Part shown: positions 45,091 through 55,393 of the stretch, one piece after another
Position numbering within the stretch: position 1 is the first letter of the stretch
How the letters are laid out: every line of letters starts with the position of its first letter
Assembly (NCBI GenBank): GCA_000442125.1
Contig: KE546977.1
Location: 372,001 to 436,000 of the forward strand
Direction of reading: 5' to 3'
Length of the DNA: 64,000 nucleotides
From: Opeltia flavorubescens
Lineage: Eukaryota > Ascomycota > Lecanoromycetes > Teloschistales > Teloschistaceae
Notes under the pieces: generated by a model
The model's input: the letters and a program-made list of their open reading frames with translations, nothing else
Told to the model about the DNA's origin: nothing
Databases searched by the model: none
Program-made: the position numbers and the translations under genes

Positions 45091-47924
45091 TCAATCATTG
45101 AATAGAAAGCCATACGGACTCAGTGATTTCTTCGTCTTTCGCACCGGCGGTCTTTCTACTTCTTGAATTGGCCTTCCGGGAATTTTAATTGGCGCCCGAC
45201 CTCCACGGATAGGGAGAATTTGATTCTCGACCTTTCGCCATCTGATATCTGGTGGCTGGATGTTGCTCTTTATGGACGTGATATTGCTTTCTTGGCTCGT
45301 TGGTCGACTGCCAACTCTGCTTCCATCGGAGTTTCGCTCATCATCAGGGGATATGCCATGCTCGCTGTGTGAGTCGAACGAGTACGTTTTACCTGCGATG
45401 CGAGGCCCAGGGCGGACGATGAAAGCTTGCGTATTGTCGGCAGGCTGGCCGAAACGTAGATTGTTTTGGGACTGCCGTGTTCCAGGAATTGAATCGGTGC
45501 TTTGTCGTGGGGGTTTCGGTTCGATCCAGTCTTCTGCAGTGGCTTGGGCATGGGATTTGAGATCGGTGATCGACATTCCTGCATTGGATGCTCTCATTCT
45601 GGTTGAGGCGAATGGAAGACTTACGGCTTCCGGTACTTCCTTCACCACAGAAGGAACCTTTTCGAGCACAGTCTTTGCAGGGTCAGAGAAAGCGGTTTGA
45701 CTGGAATTTGCCGTGGAAGGGCTGCGATCAACACTCTGGATACGATCTGTTTGGGCAGTCTCCAACGGGCCGGGGGCAGAAGTATTGTTGGATCCAGACT
45801 TTCTAGGCAGAAGTTCGGGCTGAGCAGACTCGTCGGAAGCAGAAGGCTCTTCGTCATCATCCACCAGGATTACCATCCACACCCCAATTAGTCCATTGGC
45901 ACTGATAAGAGGAGTGCAATGGATCCATCGAGCATGCCCATCTTGGAACGCCTTGGAAAGCCATTGGACTTTCGCAGTAACCTTCTGGCCGGATTCTAGA
46001 GCGCGATACAGATCGCTACGGACTCGTGAACTTCCTCCAATCTGTTCCATCAGCGGCGATTGCAGTATACCGGGTACGCGCAAATCTGGCGAAGCAAAGA
46101 GGATCCGTAGGGATGGATGAGGACGGACGAGAAGATACTATGACTCTCAGCAATGACAACAATAGGGTCTCTGTTGGCCACTCACATTACGATAGAATCC
46201 CAGAGGCGGCGCGCTACCGAATCCTTGAAGTTGGATACTACTGTCAAGATTTATAGATGAGTTCTTAAAACGGGCCGATTGAGTCTGATAGCTTCCCATG
46301 CCCTCGTTGACTTGGTCGTCCAGTTGCTGCCGCTCCTGTGACTTCAGCAGGCTTTGGAGCTCTGAGCTAGTAAAGGTCTCGCTAAGTTGTTGGAATTCAG
46401 CCATCTGGTCAATGCAAGGCTTAACCTCATCTTGGCCAATGTGGTCTGCACCAAGTAGTTGGCGGTCAACAAGTCTTCGCAACGATGCTAGTCCTGTGCA
46501 GGTATTTACGAGCTCGGTGATATCAAGTTGTGCTCCTAAATAATACCTAACCTTGCCATTCTGGTCTCTCAGAGGAACAACCATGACCAGGTTGACAAAT
46601 GGACTTCCATCCCGACGACTATAGATAGATAATTAGCGATATGAACCAGTATTTCACATATTCACACATACTAATTCAGCAACACTTCACAGTGTTCCCT
46701 TTCGGCGTCTAAAGATCCTTTGAACCTACTAATAGCGTTGGGATCGGTTCTGGGTCCACCAAGAAAGCGACAATTTCGGCCCAGTGCTTTATTGCTAGGA
46801 TATTGGGTCATGCGATGGAATTCTGGCGTAGCATCAGTAGCTTTTTCCCGAAAGAGAACGAGCTCGAAGCTCGGAAGGAGATTATTTATTGGACTCTCTT
46901 AACACGCAAAATTTGAATTCGCGTATGAGACATCATGCATGGTCAGTAACGTACCATCAGATGCAAAAACGAGTGGATTGTCAAGCCTCGACGGATCTAG
47001 AAATCTGTTAATGAATATTACCGCCAGCGCAAGAGATGATCTCTAACCAGATATCGTAAAGACTTCGGCCAAACCAATAGCGACATCGGTACCTTGCATA
47101 TCTGCCTTGCCAGTGACACGCTCGACCAGGGCTAAATCCACAATAGAGACATAGATGTAGGCTATAAAGGCGGGCAGATCATTCTTTGTCAAGATGTCCA
47201 AGGCTCGATCAGCTTTATCCTCCAATACCCAGGTCATAGTGACACCCTTTGATTCTGCAGTGAACTCAAGACCGGGTATACGTTCCAGATTCTTGACGAC
47301 AGCTTCCGCATATTTCAGTGTCCTCAAGGCCTTGATGGTATCTAAATAGTACCCGAGGATAGGCACAGAATCAGGTCTGTACGTCCGGAGAAAGGTGCCG
47401 AAACGTGCGGAGAGCTCTTTATCTGCAAAGATCAACTCAAGGTGTTGTTGTGAGAAGAGCAGCTCAGATCGGGCTTCGAGTGTGATATCACTTGTGTCCA
47501 ACGTAGCTTGCAGCTCGAAATCATTGGATATTGGTCTGCCTTGTGGGATCCGTGGTTCCTGATGCGAGCTGGTTTCAAATTGGGCATGCTTACTCGCTCG
47601 ATGAGATCGCAGCGAGGCATTATCATCCAGCTCTTCGATAGGCGAAAGTCGGTCTGGCGGAGTGATAGGGGATAAAGGTGAGGGTGTTTCGGAGCCATAG
47701 ATATCTGCAGATGGTATCACAATATTTGGAACATTTTTTTCTCGAGAAGATTTTCTATGACGACGGCACAGGCTACATTAGTATTAGGTTTTGGAACCAT
47801 GCGAGGGTCTTCAAAAGTACCGGGACGGAGTATGGAAGTTATACTTGGAGAGATCAGGAGAAGGCGACTCCGTTTCTCTGTCCTCCAGAGCCTCCCGCTT
47901 TTGCTGCACTTCGGCAGCGGGCAT
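45091..47924 (-). CDS. LOV-domain photoreceptor with RGS-like N-terminal region and C-terminal PAS-like domain
   Basis: Six exons (47924-47821, 47772-47048, 46996-46955, 46822-46672, 46618-46186, 46137-45091) give 833 residues. Residues ~136-255 resemble an RGS domain (LELIFADKELSARFGTFLRT, YRPDSVPILGYYLDTIKAL). The LOV domain follows at ~266-385 and is spread over four exons. It contains RLDNPLVFASDEFHRMTQYP, then ALGRNCRFLGGPRT with the photoactive Cys308, then RRDGSPFVNLVMVVPL and YYLGAQLDITELV with the flavin-contacting Asn and Gln. The core is NCRFLG where nearly all LOV domains have NCRFLQ. A third PAS-like region covers NYLLVRPHPSLRILFASPDL, RVPGILQSPLMEQIGGS and RWIHCTPLISANGLIGVW. 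The rest is disordered. The 48-bp intron at 46185-46138 was placed to keep that conserved block. Predicted flavin-binding blue-light sensor; the first donor (GTACTT) is weak, so the N-terminus is less certain. Confidence 0.85.
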
Positions 47925-48748
47925 CGGTTCGGGAAGCGGCAGGTTCACAGCCAGGGCGCCGGATATCTCGACGATATTGACCTGTCACTCGGGGAGAAAG
48001 AAATATTTCTATTCGATGGACGGTTTTCCACAAGCTGGGGGAGCAGATGCGGGTTAGGCGACGGCAGAAGCGGAGATGAAAGAGAGGGTTTGAGAACATC
48101 GGTCGAGAGCTCGCCAGTATGTACCGACGATAACAGCGTCATGTCTACCGGGCCTGACAACACTATTCCAAGGGTCCACATATGAGGCGTTCTCCGGGCC
48201 ACGCTACGGGACATGCACCACACGAGAGTACCCCAGGATATTGCTTTGCAGCGTTGCTGCCCCCAAATGGCCCACTCCATCGGCAGCCGTCGAACGGACG
48301 GCAACGAATGGGAAATGAGCGCGAGTCTGAGCCGTGATTAGTGCCTCGTTGGCCCTGCATGATCCTAGGCGGTACATCGAGATTCGGCGATTTAGTGTGC
48401 AAGATTCCCGAGATGATTGCAAGATGCAGTGTAGCTGTCATTGGTCATGTCGCTAGTGCTCGCTCACCGGGAGCGATTCCAGCCAGCCAGACTCCCCGTT
48501 ATTGCCATATGGGCAACTACAAGAGAGGAAAGGACCAGGGTTTATATTGCTCCAGATTCAGGGTCGACGGCGTCGTGGTGGAGCCACACTGTTGATCCCA
48601 GCAGTAAGATTACCACGACGCGGAGCAGCCTCCTATGCATTACCAAATGATAACGCTCACAGATGTCATGCTTGTTGAGCACGTTTGTTGATTGACATGC
48701 TGCTTGACATTCATTGCCGTCGTCGTCGTCGACCCCGCAATTACAAAC
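47925..48748. promoter_or_regulatory. Shared head-to-head promoter region of two LOV photoreceptor genes
   Basis: 824 bp between the two start codons. This is the only place where both LOV genes could share light- or clock-responsive control. The centre (48360-48400) holds a GATC, CGAT and a nearby second CGAT within 40 bp, loosely like white-collar light-response elements, but that match is weak. Near 48716-48730 is a short GTC trinucleotide run in the leader of the plus-strand gene. Confidence 0.5.
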
Positions 48749-50449
48749 ATGTCATTAGTTACTCGTGAGATGGCAGCTCCCAATGGTCTTGTCCATGTGC
48801 GCAACCAGGCCAACGGCGACCCTCGACCGGACGGTGAAGTTAATCACCACAACCAGATCACGCCTCGCAATGGGCCATTTGCGGAGGATGACCTCTCACG
48901 CGAATACAGTGCACCTCCTTCATCCTTTTCAATGCCCAAGCAGAATGGGGCATTATCAGAACGCGGGCCAGGTGGTTTGGCCGATTTTTTCAGTCCAGAG
49001 GTCTTCCAGATTGTTCTTCACAACCCGACCACCGCGCACCGATTGCTTAAGTTTAGTCAAGCTCGAATGTGTGGGGAAAACATGGAGTTCCTTGAAAAGG
49101 TGCGCTGCTGCAAGCATCATCTTCTCCTCTGACACTTCGCTCATTTCAACCAGGTTGACCGCTACAATGCGCTCCTAGACGAGTTGGCGACGATCATGAC
49201 AGATCTCCATTTCTCTTATACGGCGAACGAGGCTCCCAAGCAGATCGGTATACCGACGACCTTGCTGAGGAAAATCAATGCCGACATAAAGACGAGCACC
49301 TCTTCGACCCTCCCGTCAATGGAAAATATCTTCTCAAATGCTCAAGAAGATGTCGAGCAGATTCTCCGAAGCGCAATTTATCCTCGCTTTGTCAAGTATC
49401 AAATGACCAACAGCGCGTCAAGAGCATTAGCGACGGATCGCCTTAGGTATCAGGGCTTGGGCGACTGTTTCTGCCTTACCGATCCCGCAAAAGCGGACAA
49501 TCCTATCGTTTATGCGTCAGACGGCTTTGTTGGCGTCACCGGCTACAGCAGGACCGAAATCGTTCCCCGCAACTGCCGCTTTCTCCAAGGCAACTACACG
49601 GATAAGACGGCTACAAGACGGCTGAAAGCATCAATCGATGCTAAAGAAGAGACTGTAGAGCTTCTTTTGAATTACAAGAAGAATGGCGAACCGTTTTGGA
49701 ACCTGCTTTACGTCGGTGGGTTGATAGCTCCTACCACGTACTATTCGTATTGACCTTGACTTTTCTTCACAGCACCACTGTTCGATGCCAATGGGAGAGC
49801 AAAATTCTATATTGGTGGTCAGATCAACTGTTCGACAACCATTCGAAGCAATACCGATGTCCTACGGATACTTTCAATGTCAGACGACCCGGAAGAGGAT
49901 AAAGAAGTCATTCAGGCTGTGAAGGATACGAGACCCCCGAAACGCTCCTTCTTTGGCTTGCGACGGAAAGAACACCCCCCCAAGCTCCCAGCTAGCACCA
50001 AAAAGGTCGATGTGCGTGAAGCGGGTATGGAGCCAGGACTCCTGAAACAAATCGAGAAGATGAACTTCCGCAACCAGATGGAAGCTTTCTATACCGCTTA
50101 CTCGAAATACCTGGTCATCTCCTACGACTCTTTCACGATTCAATTCTACTCCTTGGGCATCGCCGAAGTTCTTGGTATCACAGACCGGAATAATCATGAT
50201 TTCGTCGGCAATAACGTCTTCAAATTTCTAGGCCAGCATGCGGCGACGCTGCCGAGAGAGTTCAAATCAAAAGTCAAGGATGCTTTGAAGCAGGGACAGC
50301 CGATTTCTGCAAGCATCAATCTGTTTACGTTGAAGTCACTGGCGAGGCATGGCGATGATAAGTTCTATACGCATTGGACGCCATGCAAAGACGAGAAAGG
50401 CGCTGTCAAATATGTCGTTGTAACGTTGAGCTCGGCATTGTATGAATAG
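48749..50449 (+). CDS. LOV4: RGS-LOV photoreceptor, BcLOV4-like
   Basis: Three exons (48749-49099, 49154-49715, 49773-50449) encode 529 residues. After ~72 disordered residues comes an RGS domain (LADFFSPEVFQIVLHNPTTA, HRLLKFSQARMCGENMEFLE, then VDRYNALLDELATIMTDL). The LOV domain follows: DCFCLTDPAKADNPIVYASD, VPRNCRFLQGNYTD with photoactive Cys258, then LLNYKKNGEPFWNLLYVAPL and FYIGGQINCSTT, with the flavin Asn and Gln residues kept. A second PAS-like domain (YLVISYDSFTIQFYSLGIAE) ends the chain. Order and wording agree with Botrytis BcLOV4, known as a flavin photoreceptor that binds plasma-membrane lipids when lit by blue light. The basic stretch KRSFFGLRRKEHPPK between LOV and the C-terminal domain could serve that lipid binding. 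An in-frame ATG at 48770 is an alternative start. Confidence 0.93.
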
Positions 50450-50972
50450 GAATCTCGATTGTCAGCGTGCGGAAATGATTTTCCAAGAAGCAATCAAGGA
50501 TCGAATGTACTGTAATGGGAATTTGCAGCTGTCCATGTTGGCTTCTACAGTGGTATATAATTGCTTATGATGGTATTTTATAACAGTTGTGCCTGCTCGA
50601 TGAACTGGGTTATTGCGATCCACCTAATCAATCTTGCTATCTCTTCCCTCAACTTTCCATCATACTGGCCGAGGCAGCCTTTGGTTGCCGCTCTGATCCT
50701 TGTGACCAAGTCTTTCAGATTGCAAGACCCGTAAAGCTCTATAATCTTCCCGCGTAGACGATCATATCGCTAGATACGTTGCATGTCTAGGTTATGGAAT
50801 AATTGGTATCCTGTCTTCTTCATTCTGAAATTCCGATACCTCGAAGTGCGCTGAATCAAGGCCCCGTAACTCAACCAACAACTTGAGCAAGGATTAAATA
50901 ATGGTACAAGTGGAGAACATTTCAAATAAACTGGGGAGGATAGATAAGGAGGTGAATGGTCCTAATATACAT
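50450..50972. other. Intergenic region between convergent genes
   Basis: 3' flanks of the LOV4-like and rhomboid genes. AT-rich, no ORF or RNA gene recognised. Confidence 0.45.
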
Positions 50973-52688
50973 CTAAGAGCCGCCAGTGTTTTTGGCCTTC
51001 TGCATCTTGGACTCCATAGCTGATCGCTTATACATCTTCTCCGGCTGGGGCTTTGCAGACGACTGAAGAAACTGAGCAGCGACGATCCCGCATCCATACC
51101 CAGCTAAGTGCGATACATGGTCGATTCTACTATCCAGTTGAATTTTGCCAAATCTGAGACCTTTCCAAAGGCCCCAGGCATCTATAGCAATGAATAATGC
51201 CAGTATAAATAGAGGCTGTAACGCCTCGGTTGCCCTTGGTGGAAAAGGCCAGATTCGGATGCCCTTACTGTGCCAGAATGAGCCATATCGGCTACTAAGG
51301 CCAGGGACAAGAAGGATGACTTACTCAGAATTGATCCAGCACCACGTGGCTAAAACTCCAGAAATAGCTCCGCTACAGCCCGACGTAATATAGTCCCAAC
51401 GCTTGCGTAAGACTGTACTAATTAAGAAGACGTTCGAAGCACCGATGCCGCACGAAAGGAAGACGGCCAAGAAAGGCCCACGGCCAATGTCTTCATGAAC
51501 TGCGTCAGATATAAGCTATTGAGACAGAGTCAACCAACATCAAGGACGCTTACGGTTTCTGCCAATGAACCATAGAGCAATCATGTTCGCCACGAGATGG
51601 TGGAGGGTCTGGTGGCTGAATACGCTACCAACTATGCTAGACGACCAAGGATAGACCGGTGCAAGAAGGAATATTCGCTGCATGGACCTTCGTAAAGGCG
51701 CTACCCGCCATCCGAACCAAACGATGACATTCAGTCCAATGATTACTCCAATCGTCGCTGCAGCAGGGGTGATACTTGTGAAAAGCCTGGCTGCATCTGA
51801 CGGCGGGCTGTAATTTTGGGCGAACATAGCACAAAAGGATATCACGGTCAAAGCCAAAAGGGTTCCTGGTCCGACACGTTGGACAAAACTCATCTGAGGT
51901 ACTGAATGCAAGTCGTCCTTCCTGGCGTTATCACGCCATTTTTGGACCCATGCAAGAGACTCCTCGCGCTTGCGTACCAGGGCCTGTTCGCGTGAAAGTG
52001 GGGGAGCTTTGTATTCTAGTCTCGATGCTTCATTCTGTTGCTTTTGTCTTGACTGTTTCTCAAGGGATTCTTTCCTCATTCGCTCCAGCACCGATTTAGC
52101 ATATATCTTTCCACGTTTCTGCTGCCCCTGTGGTCTCAGCGCCGCATTTTCTTCACGCTCTAAGCGTTGAAGAATTGCTCGGTCTTCATCGAAAGGAACA
52201 TTTTCCCGCAACCATATAAGCGCCTTATGCTTGTGGCGTTGTGAGCTTGGTATTATTTGGTCGATTGTACCTGCCAGCCGTTGGTCTTGAACTTCGTAGA
52301 GAAGCCTGTTACCCTCTGAGACTGGCATTTGGGGGCCAAAAATCGACTTGATTTCGTCACTGGAGAACTCTCTACGTCTCGTGAGCCAGCTGGACACAGT
52401 TGAAGCAAAGTCATGATTTCGAGTGCTGGTTGAAAATCTGGTCCGGCAACCCAAGGAGTCTGCGTTCGGGGACAGAATTTGACCCTGAAGAGACCATAAT
52501 GGATATATGGCGACGTGTAATGTCGAGCTGAAGAGTAGGGGGGATAATTGGCACCGCTTTGAGGAGCGAAGAGCCTCCGACAGTTTAATGGCTGGTGCCC
52601 ATATCACAGGAACAGACGTCGGCTGCTGCAACAAGACATTTCGACTCACGCAGAAGGCTCGCCTTGTCCTCAAAGAGACGCTGTTCAT
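50973..52688 (-). CDS. PCP1: Mitochondrial rhomboid protease (PCP1/PARL type)
   Basis: Three exons (52688-51554, 51499-51325, 51267-50973) encode 534 residues. The N-terminus is basic and serine-rich (MNSVSLRTRRAFCVSRNVLL), fitting a mitochondrial presequence. Several hydrophobic spans begin near residue 270. WSSSIVGSVFSHQTLHHLVANMIALW is an early rhomboid span, shown here in parts: SVFSHQTLHHLVAN supplies the HxxxN element. LHEDIGRGPFLAVFLSCG is joined across the first intron. Ser421 in GCSGAISG and His490 in RIDHVSHLAGYGCG form the catalytic dyad. Such proteases cleave dynamin-like Mgm1 and cytochrome c peroxidase in the inner membrane. The first intron's acceptor (51500) was chosen over a nearer TAG for phase. 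Confidence 0.92.
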
Positions 52689-52865
52689 CTCATACTTGTA
52701 CCAACATGAGCGCCGGAAATTTTTGGTCTGGGAAGAACGTCTTCCCGAACAAAGGCGGCTGCCGCGACAAGCGCGTCAGCGCAATCGCTTTCGAAGCTAG
52801 AGAACGATGACCTCCAGCTGTCAAGCTTAATTCTTTTCAAGCTAGCATATAAAGGTCATCTCGTC
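52689..52865. promoter_or_regulatory. Compact divergent promoter, 177 bp
   Basis: Only 177 bp separate the start codons of the rhomboid protease and the TMA17-like gene, so leaders and promoters must overlap or interleave. No element recognised. Confidence 0.5.
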
Positions 52866-53342
52866 ATGTCTGCTAGCACAGCTCCAATACCCATGGATCG
52901 TTTCGCTGAGGCCATTGCTGAGTTGCCCCTTGGCAATCTTCATGCGAAAGCTGCAGAGCTCCGCAATTCCATAGCTCATCTCGTATCATCGAATCAGCAA
53001 TTACAACAATACGCAGAAAATGGGGATAAAGACTGTGCGGACGCTGTCCTAGAGAATAACGAGGTCATCGGAAGAATGGAGATGAGGATCAGTTTATTGA
53101 AGAGTGAGGTCAAGAACAGGGGCTTCCGCTGGAGCGAGGATGAGCCAGCCACCGTGAACGGCAAGACAGCACATCCAACCAATCATAATGAGGCCAACCA
53201 TTCTTCTGCCTCTGAATCAACCTTTAATGCGCAGCCACCGAGAGGATACAGCGGTTCTTTAAACGATGAGGAGCTGGCAAGACAGCTTAATGATCAACTA
53301 AATGAAGAAATGCAGGATGATGACGACGGGGTTCATCTCTAA
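52866..53342 (+). CDS. TMA17/ADC17-like proteasome assembly chaperone
   Basis: Single exon, 158 residues. Residues ~10-100 are helical: RFAEAIAELPLGNLHAKAAE, LRNSIAHLVSSNQQLQQYAE, then ENNEVIGRMEMRISLLKSEV. This two-helix pattern, with an acidic break between, resembles yeast Tma17/Adc17, a stress-induced chaperone that joins ATPase subunits Rpt6 and Rpt3 of the 26S proteasome. The tail is disordered and ends in an acidic helix (LNDEELARQLNDQLNEEMQD). Similarity is by pattern, not by a diagnostic motif, so another helical adaptor is possible. With RPN13 and DPP III elsewhere in the window, three genes of protein turnover are present, though not clustered. Confidence 0.6.
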   Translation: MSASTAPIPMDRFAEAIAELPLGNLHAKAAELRNSIAHLVSSNQQLQQYAENGDKDCADAVLENNEVIGRMEMRISLLKSEVKNRGFRWSEDEPATVNGKTAHPTNHNEANHSSASESTFNAQPPRGYSGSLNDEELARQLNDQLNEEMQDDDDGVHL

Positions 53343-53584
53343 CAGCGAGAGCCAGAATTTCTTCCATTTACAAGACCTACCATAAGGCCAGGTCTAAGCG
53401 TGCAGGAACATTGATCAAGTACTGTTGATACTGCATGAGATCATTCATCTATAATGGCATGCCCCTTTTCTTTGTCAACTTGGTTTCGCACTTAGCTATC
53501 ATGCGAAGGCCGTTCTTGAAGACACAAGACCGCATAAGCTCTAGAACTCGGCATAATGAATTGCATGGACAGGAAGCCCAGGTT

Positions 53585-55048
53585 TTACCGGAACTGGAAC
53601 AGGTTCAGTGGTACGCTGCTACCCCGCCCCGCGCGGTATTTCTTTGCGAACCCAACAAATTCCCGTGGTTTAGGCAGCTGGCTTTCGTCTTGAAAGCGCC
53701 ACCTCGAGTCCTCTATCTTGATAATGCCGTTCGTACTCGGCGGAATGCTGTCAACTGAATTCATGGTATGGTGACTTGACCCCGTTCCATTTGGTAGAGT
53801 AGAGATATTTGAGTTTCCTCTTGATCTGGCCGATAGTTGGGAAGTTGGTGGCAAGATCGTAGTGGCTGGCGACGGAGACGGATCGGGTGGTAATGAGGCC
53901 AAAGGTAAGGATACTAGTGGTGTTGGGGGCGGAGGAGCGGCTGGAGAAGGAGGGCCATTTCCAAACGCATTCCGAGCGGCTTGCATAGCTAAGGATTGTT
54001 GAGAATCAGCACCGAAGGACTGTGAGCTGGGAGGATTCGGAGTTGTTGCCCGAGTCAGAGGTCTTGGGGATGAGGAAGGGGGCGGGGGCGGAGCAGAAGG
54101 GGGTGTGGGAGCGGCTAAGGATTGGATTCGAGGGACAGAAGGGGGTGGAGGCGGCGCGGGGGGTGGATTTGGAGCAGCAAATTGAGGCTGTGGCGGCGGT
54201 GGTGGAGCCGTAGGCGGCTTTCGTAATGCTACTGGCGGTGGTGGAGGTCTTGATGATCCGGGCAATGGCGGAGGAGCCCTTGGGGGGATTATATCTGCAC
54301 TCGAGTTTGGCCTTTGAAGCGGCTTGGGTGGAGGTTTACGAAGGTTTGCGACGAGAGGATTCGTTGGCTGTGGAGGGGAGGATTCCGAAGTCTGTGGTTT
54401 CGGTCGTAGGGCACTTATTTTTGGTGCTGTTGGAGGTTTCGGCGCTGATGACACTGGAGGTTTTGGGGCTGAAGGTCGTGATGTCTCTGGATCAGAGGCA
54501 TAAGACGAGCCTTGTGAGGCTCCAGTATCTACACCGCCTCCAGTTTTTTTTAATCTGGGCATACCTACGCCAGCAAATATGCCACCAAGCTGAGGCGCGG
54601 ATGGTACTGTGCTGGAATCTCCGCCGCCGCTACTCGTGTCGCTATTGCTCCTTCCTCGGCGCACTCCTTGACCACCTGGGACAGGAGGAGCCAATCCAGC
54701 TGGAGGCTTCGGTAATCCCGGGATAGGAGGAGCCCCGATTGAAGGACCATTCGATGAGCCCCCCGATTTGCCGATTTGCGGCGCTGATCGGTCGTTCGTG
54801 ACAGCTTTCTTCAGCCTTGCACCCTTGGTGATGTCCGTAAGGAGGGCGCCCTTTCACTATATCAGAATGTAATTATTTTCAAGATTTTGCGCTCTCCGAG
54901 TCCTTACCCGATCTTTGGCTACTGCGGGGGGAGGGCGCGCAGGCACTGACGAGCTGCCTGGCGGGGGAGGGGCTGGGGGCGGACCTGCTCCGCCAAAACC
55001 AGGCATGGGAGGGGGAGGGGGAGGGGGAGGAGGAGGAGGTCCAGCCAT
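53585..55048 (-). CDS. VRP1: Verprolin / WIP-family actin regulator
   Basis: Two exons (55048-54908 and 54850-53585; GTAAGG donor, AAAG acceptor, phase 0) encode 468 residues. Exon 1 is almost entirely proline-rich (a run of 11 prolines, then MPGFGGAGPPPAPPPP), a profilin-binding type of sequence. The start of exon 2 is a WH2 actin-binding motif, GALLTDITKGARLKKAVTND, then RSAP. A long middle region is packed with proline tracts such as PPAPPPPPSVPR. The C-terminus DSRWRFQDESQLPKPREF, then AGRGSSVPLNL, matches the WASP-binding end of WIP/verprolin. The protein links actin monomers to Las17/WASP and the Arp2/3 complex in endocytic patches. Antisense frames are open here because of the G/C-rich proline codons. 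Confidence 0.92.
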
Positions 55049-55393
55049 GCTTCCCAATGCTCGTGAAGAATTCGTAGATGTCAGTGGGAGTTCGTAACCT
55101 TGTGAATTGCTCAATTGGCTTTTGACAATGAATATCTAAGCGAGGTCGTCAAAAAAAATGTCACTCTTTGCGGTTTGTCATAGTAATAAAGACGGACACA
55201 TGTCCTGTAATGCAGAGTCAAAGAGCAAAGGGCGGAGAGGAAACAGTTTAAAGTCTAAGTTTAAGTTGTTCTAGTCGGCTCCGCCCTGAGCTTCCGCGTC
55301 ATCGGCGCCTATTCCGTAGTTCGCTTCTGATTCCTGGTCAATCCACCGGGGTCATACTGCTACAACTCCACGACCCGTTCTGGCATTTTGACG
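55049..55393. promoter_or_regulatory. Divergent promoter of verprolin and the mitochondrial-type protein
   Basis: 345 bp between opposite start codons, including AT-rich DNA at 55120-55260. No element recognised. Confidence 0.45.

Noticed and set aside
46138-46185. Longer intron in the minus-strand LOV gene ending at 46087, or a GTAATG donor at 46190
   Set aside because: Both keep frame but remove the YLLVRPHPSLRILF block, which reads as conserved protein. The 48-bp intron keeps it.
48360-48400. White-collar-type light-response element between the LOV genes
   Set aside because: GATC and CGAT words are present, but the match is too loose to claim without conservation or binding data.
54226-54726. 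166-codon plus-strand ORF
   Set aside because: Antisense of the verprolin proline tracts.
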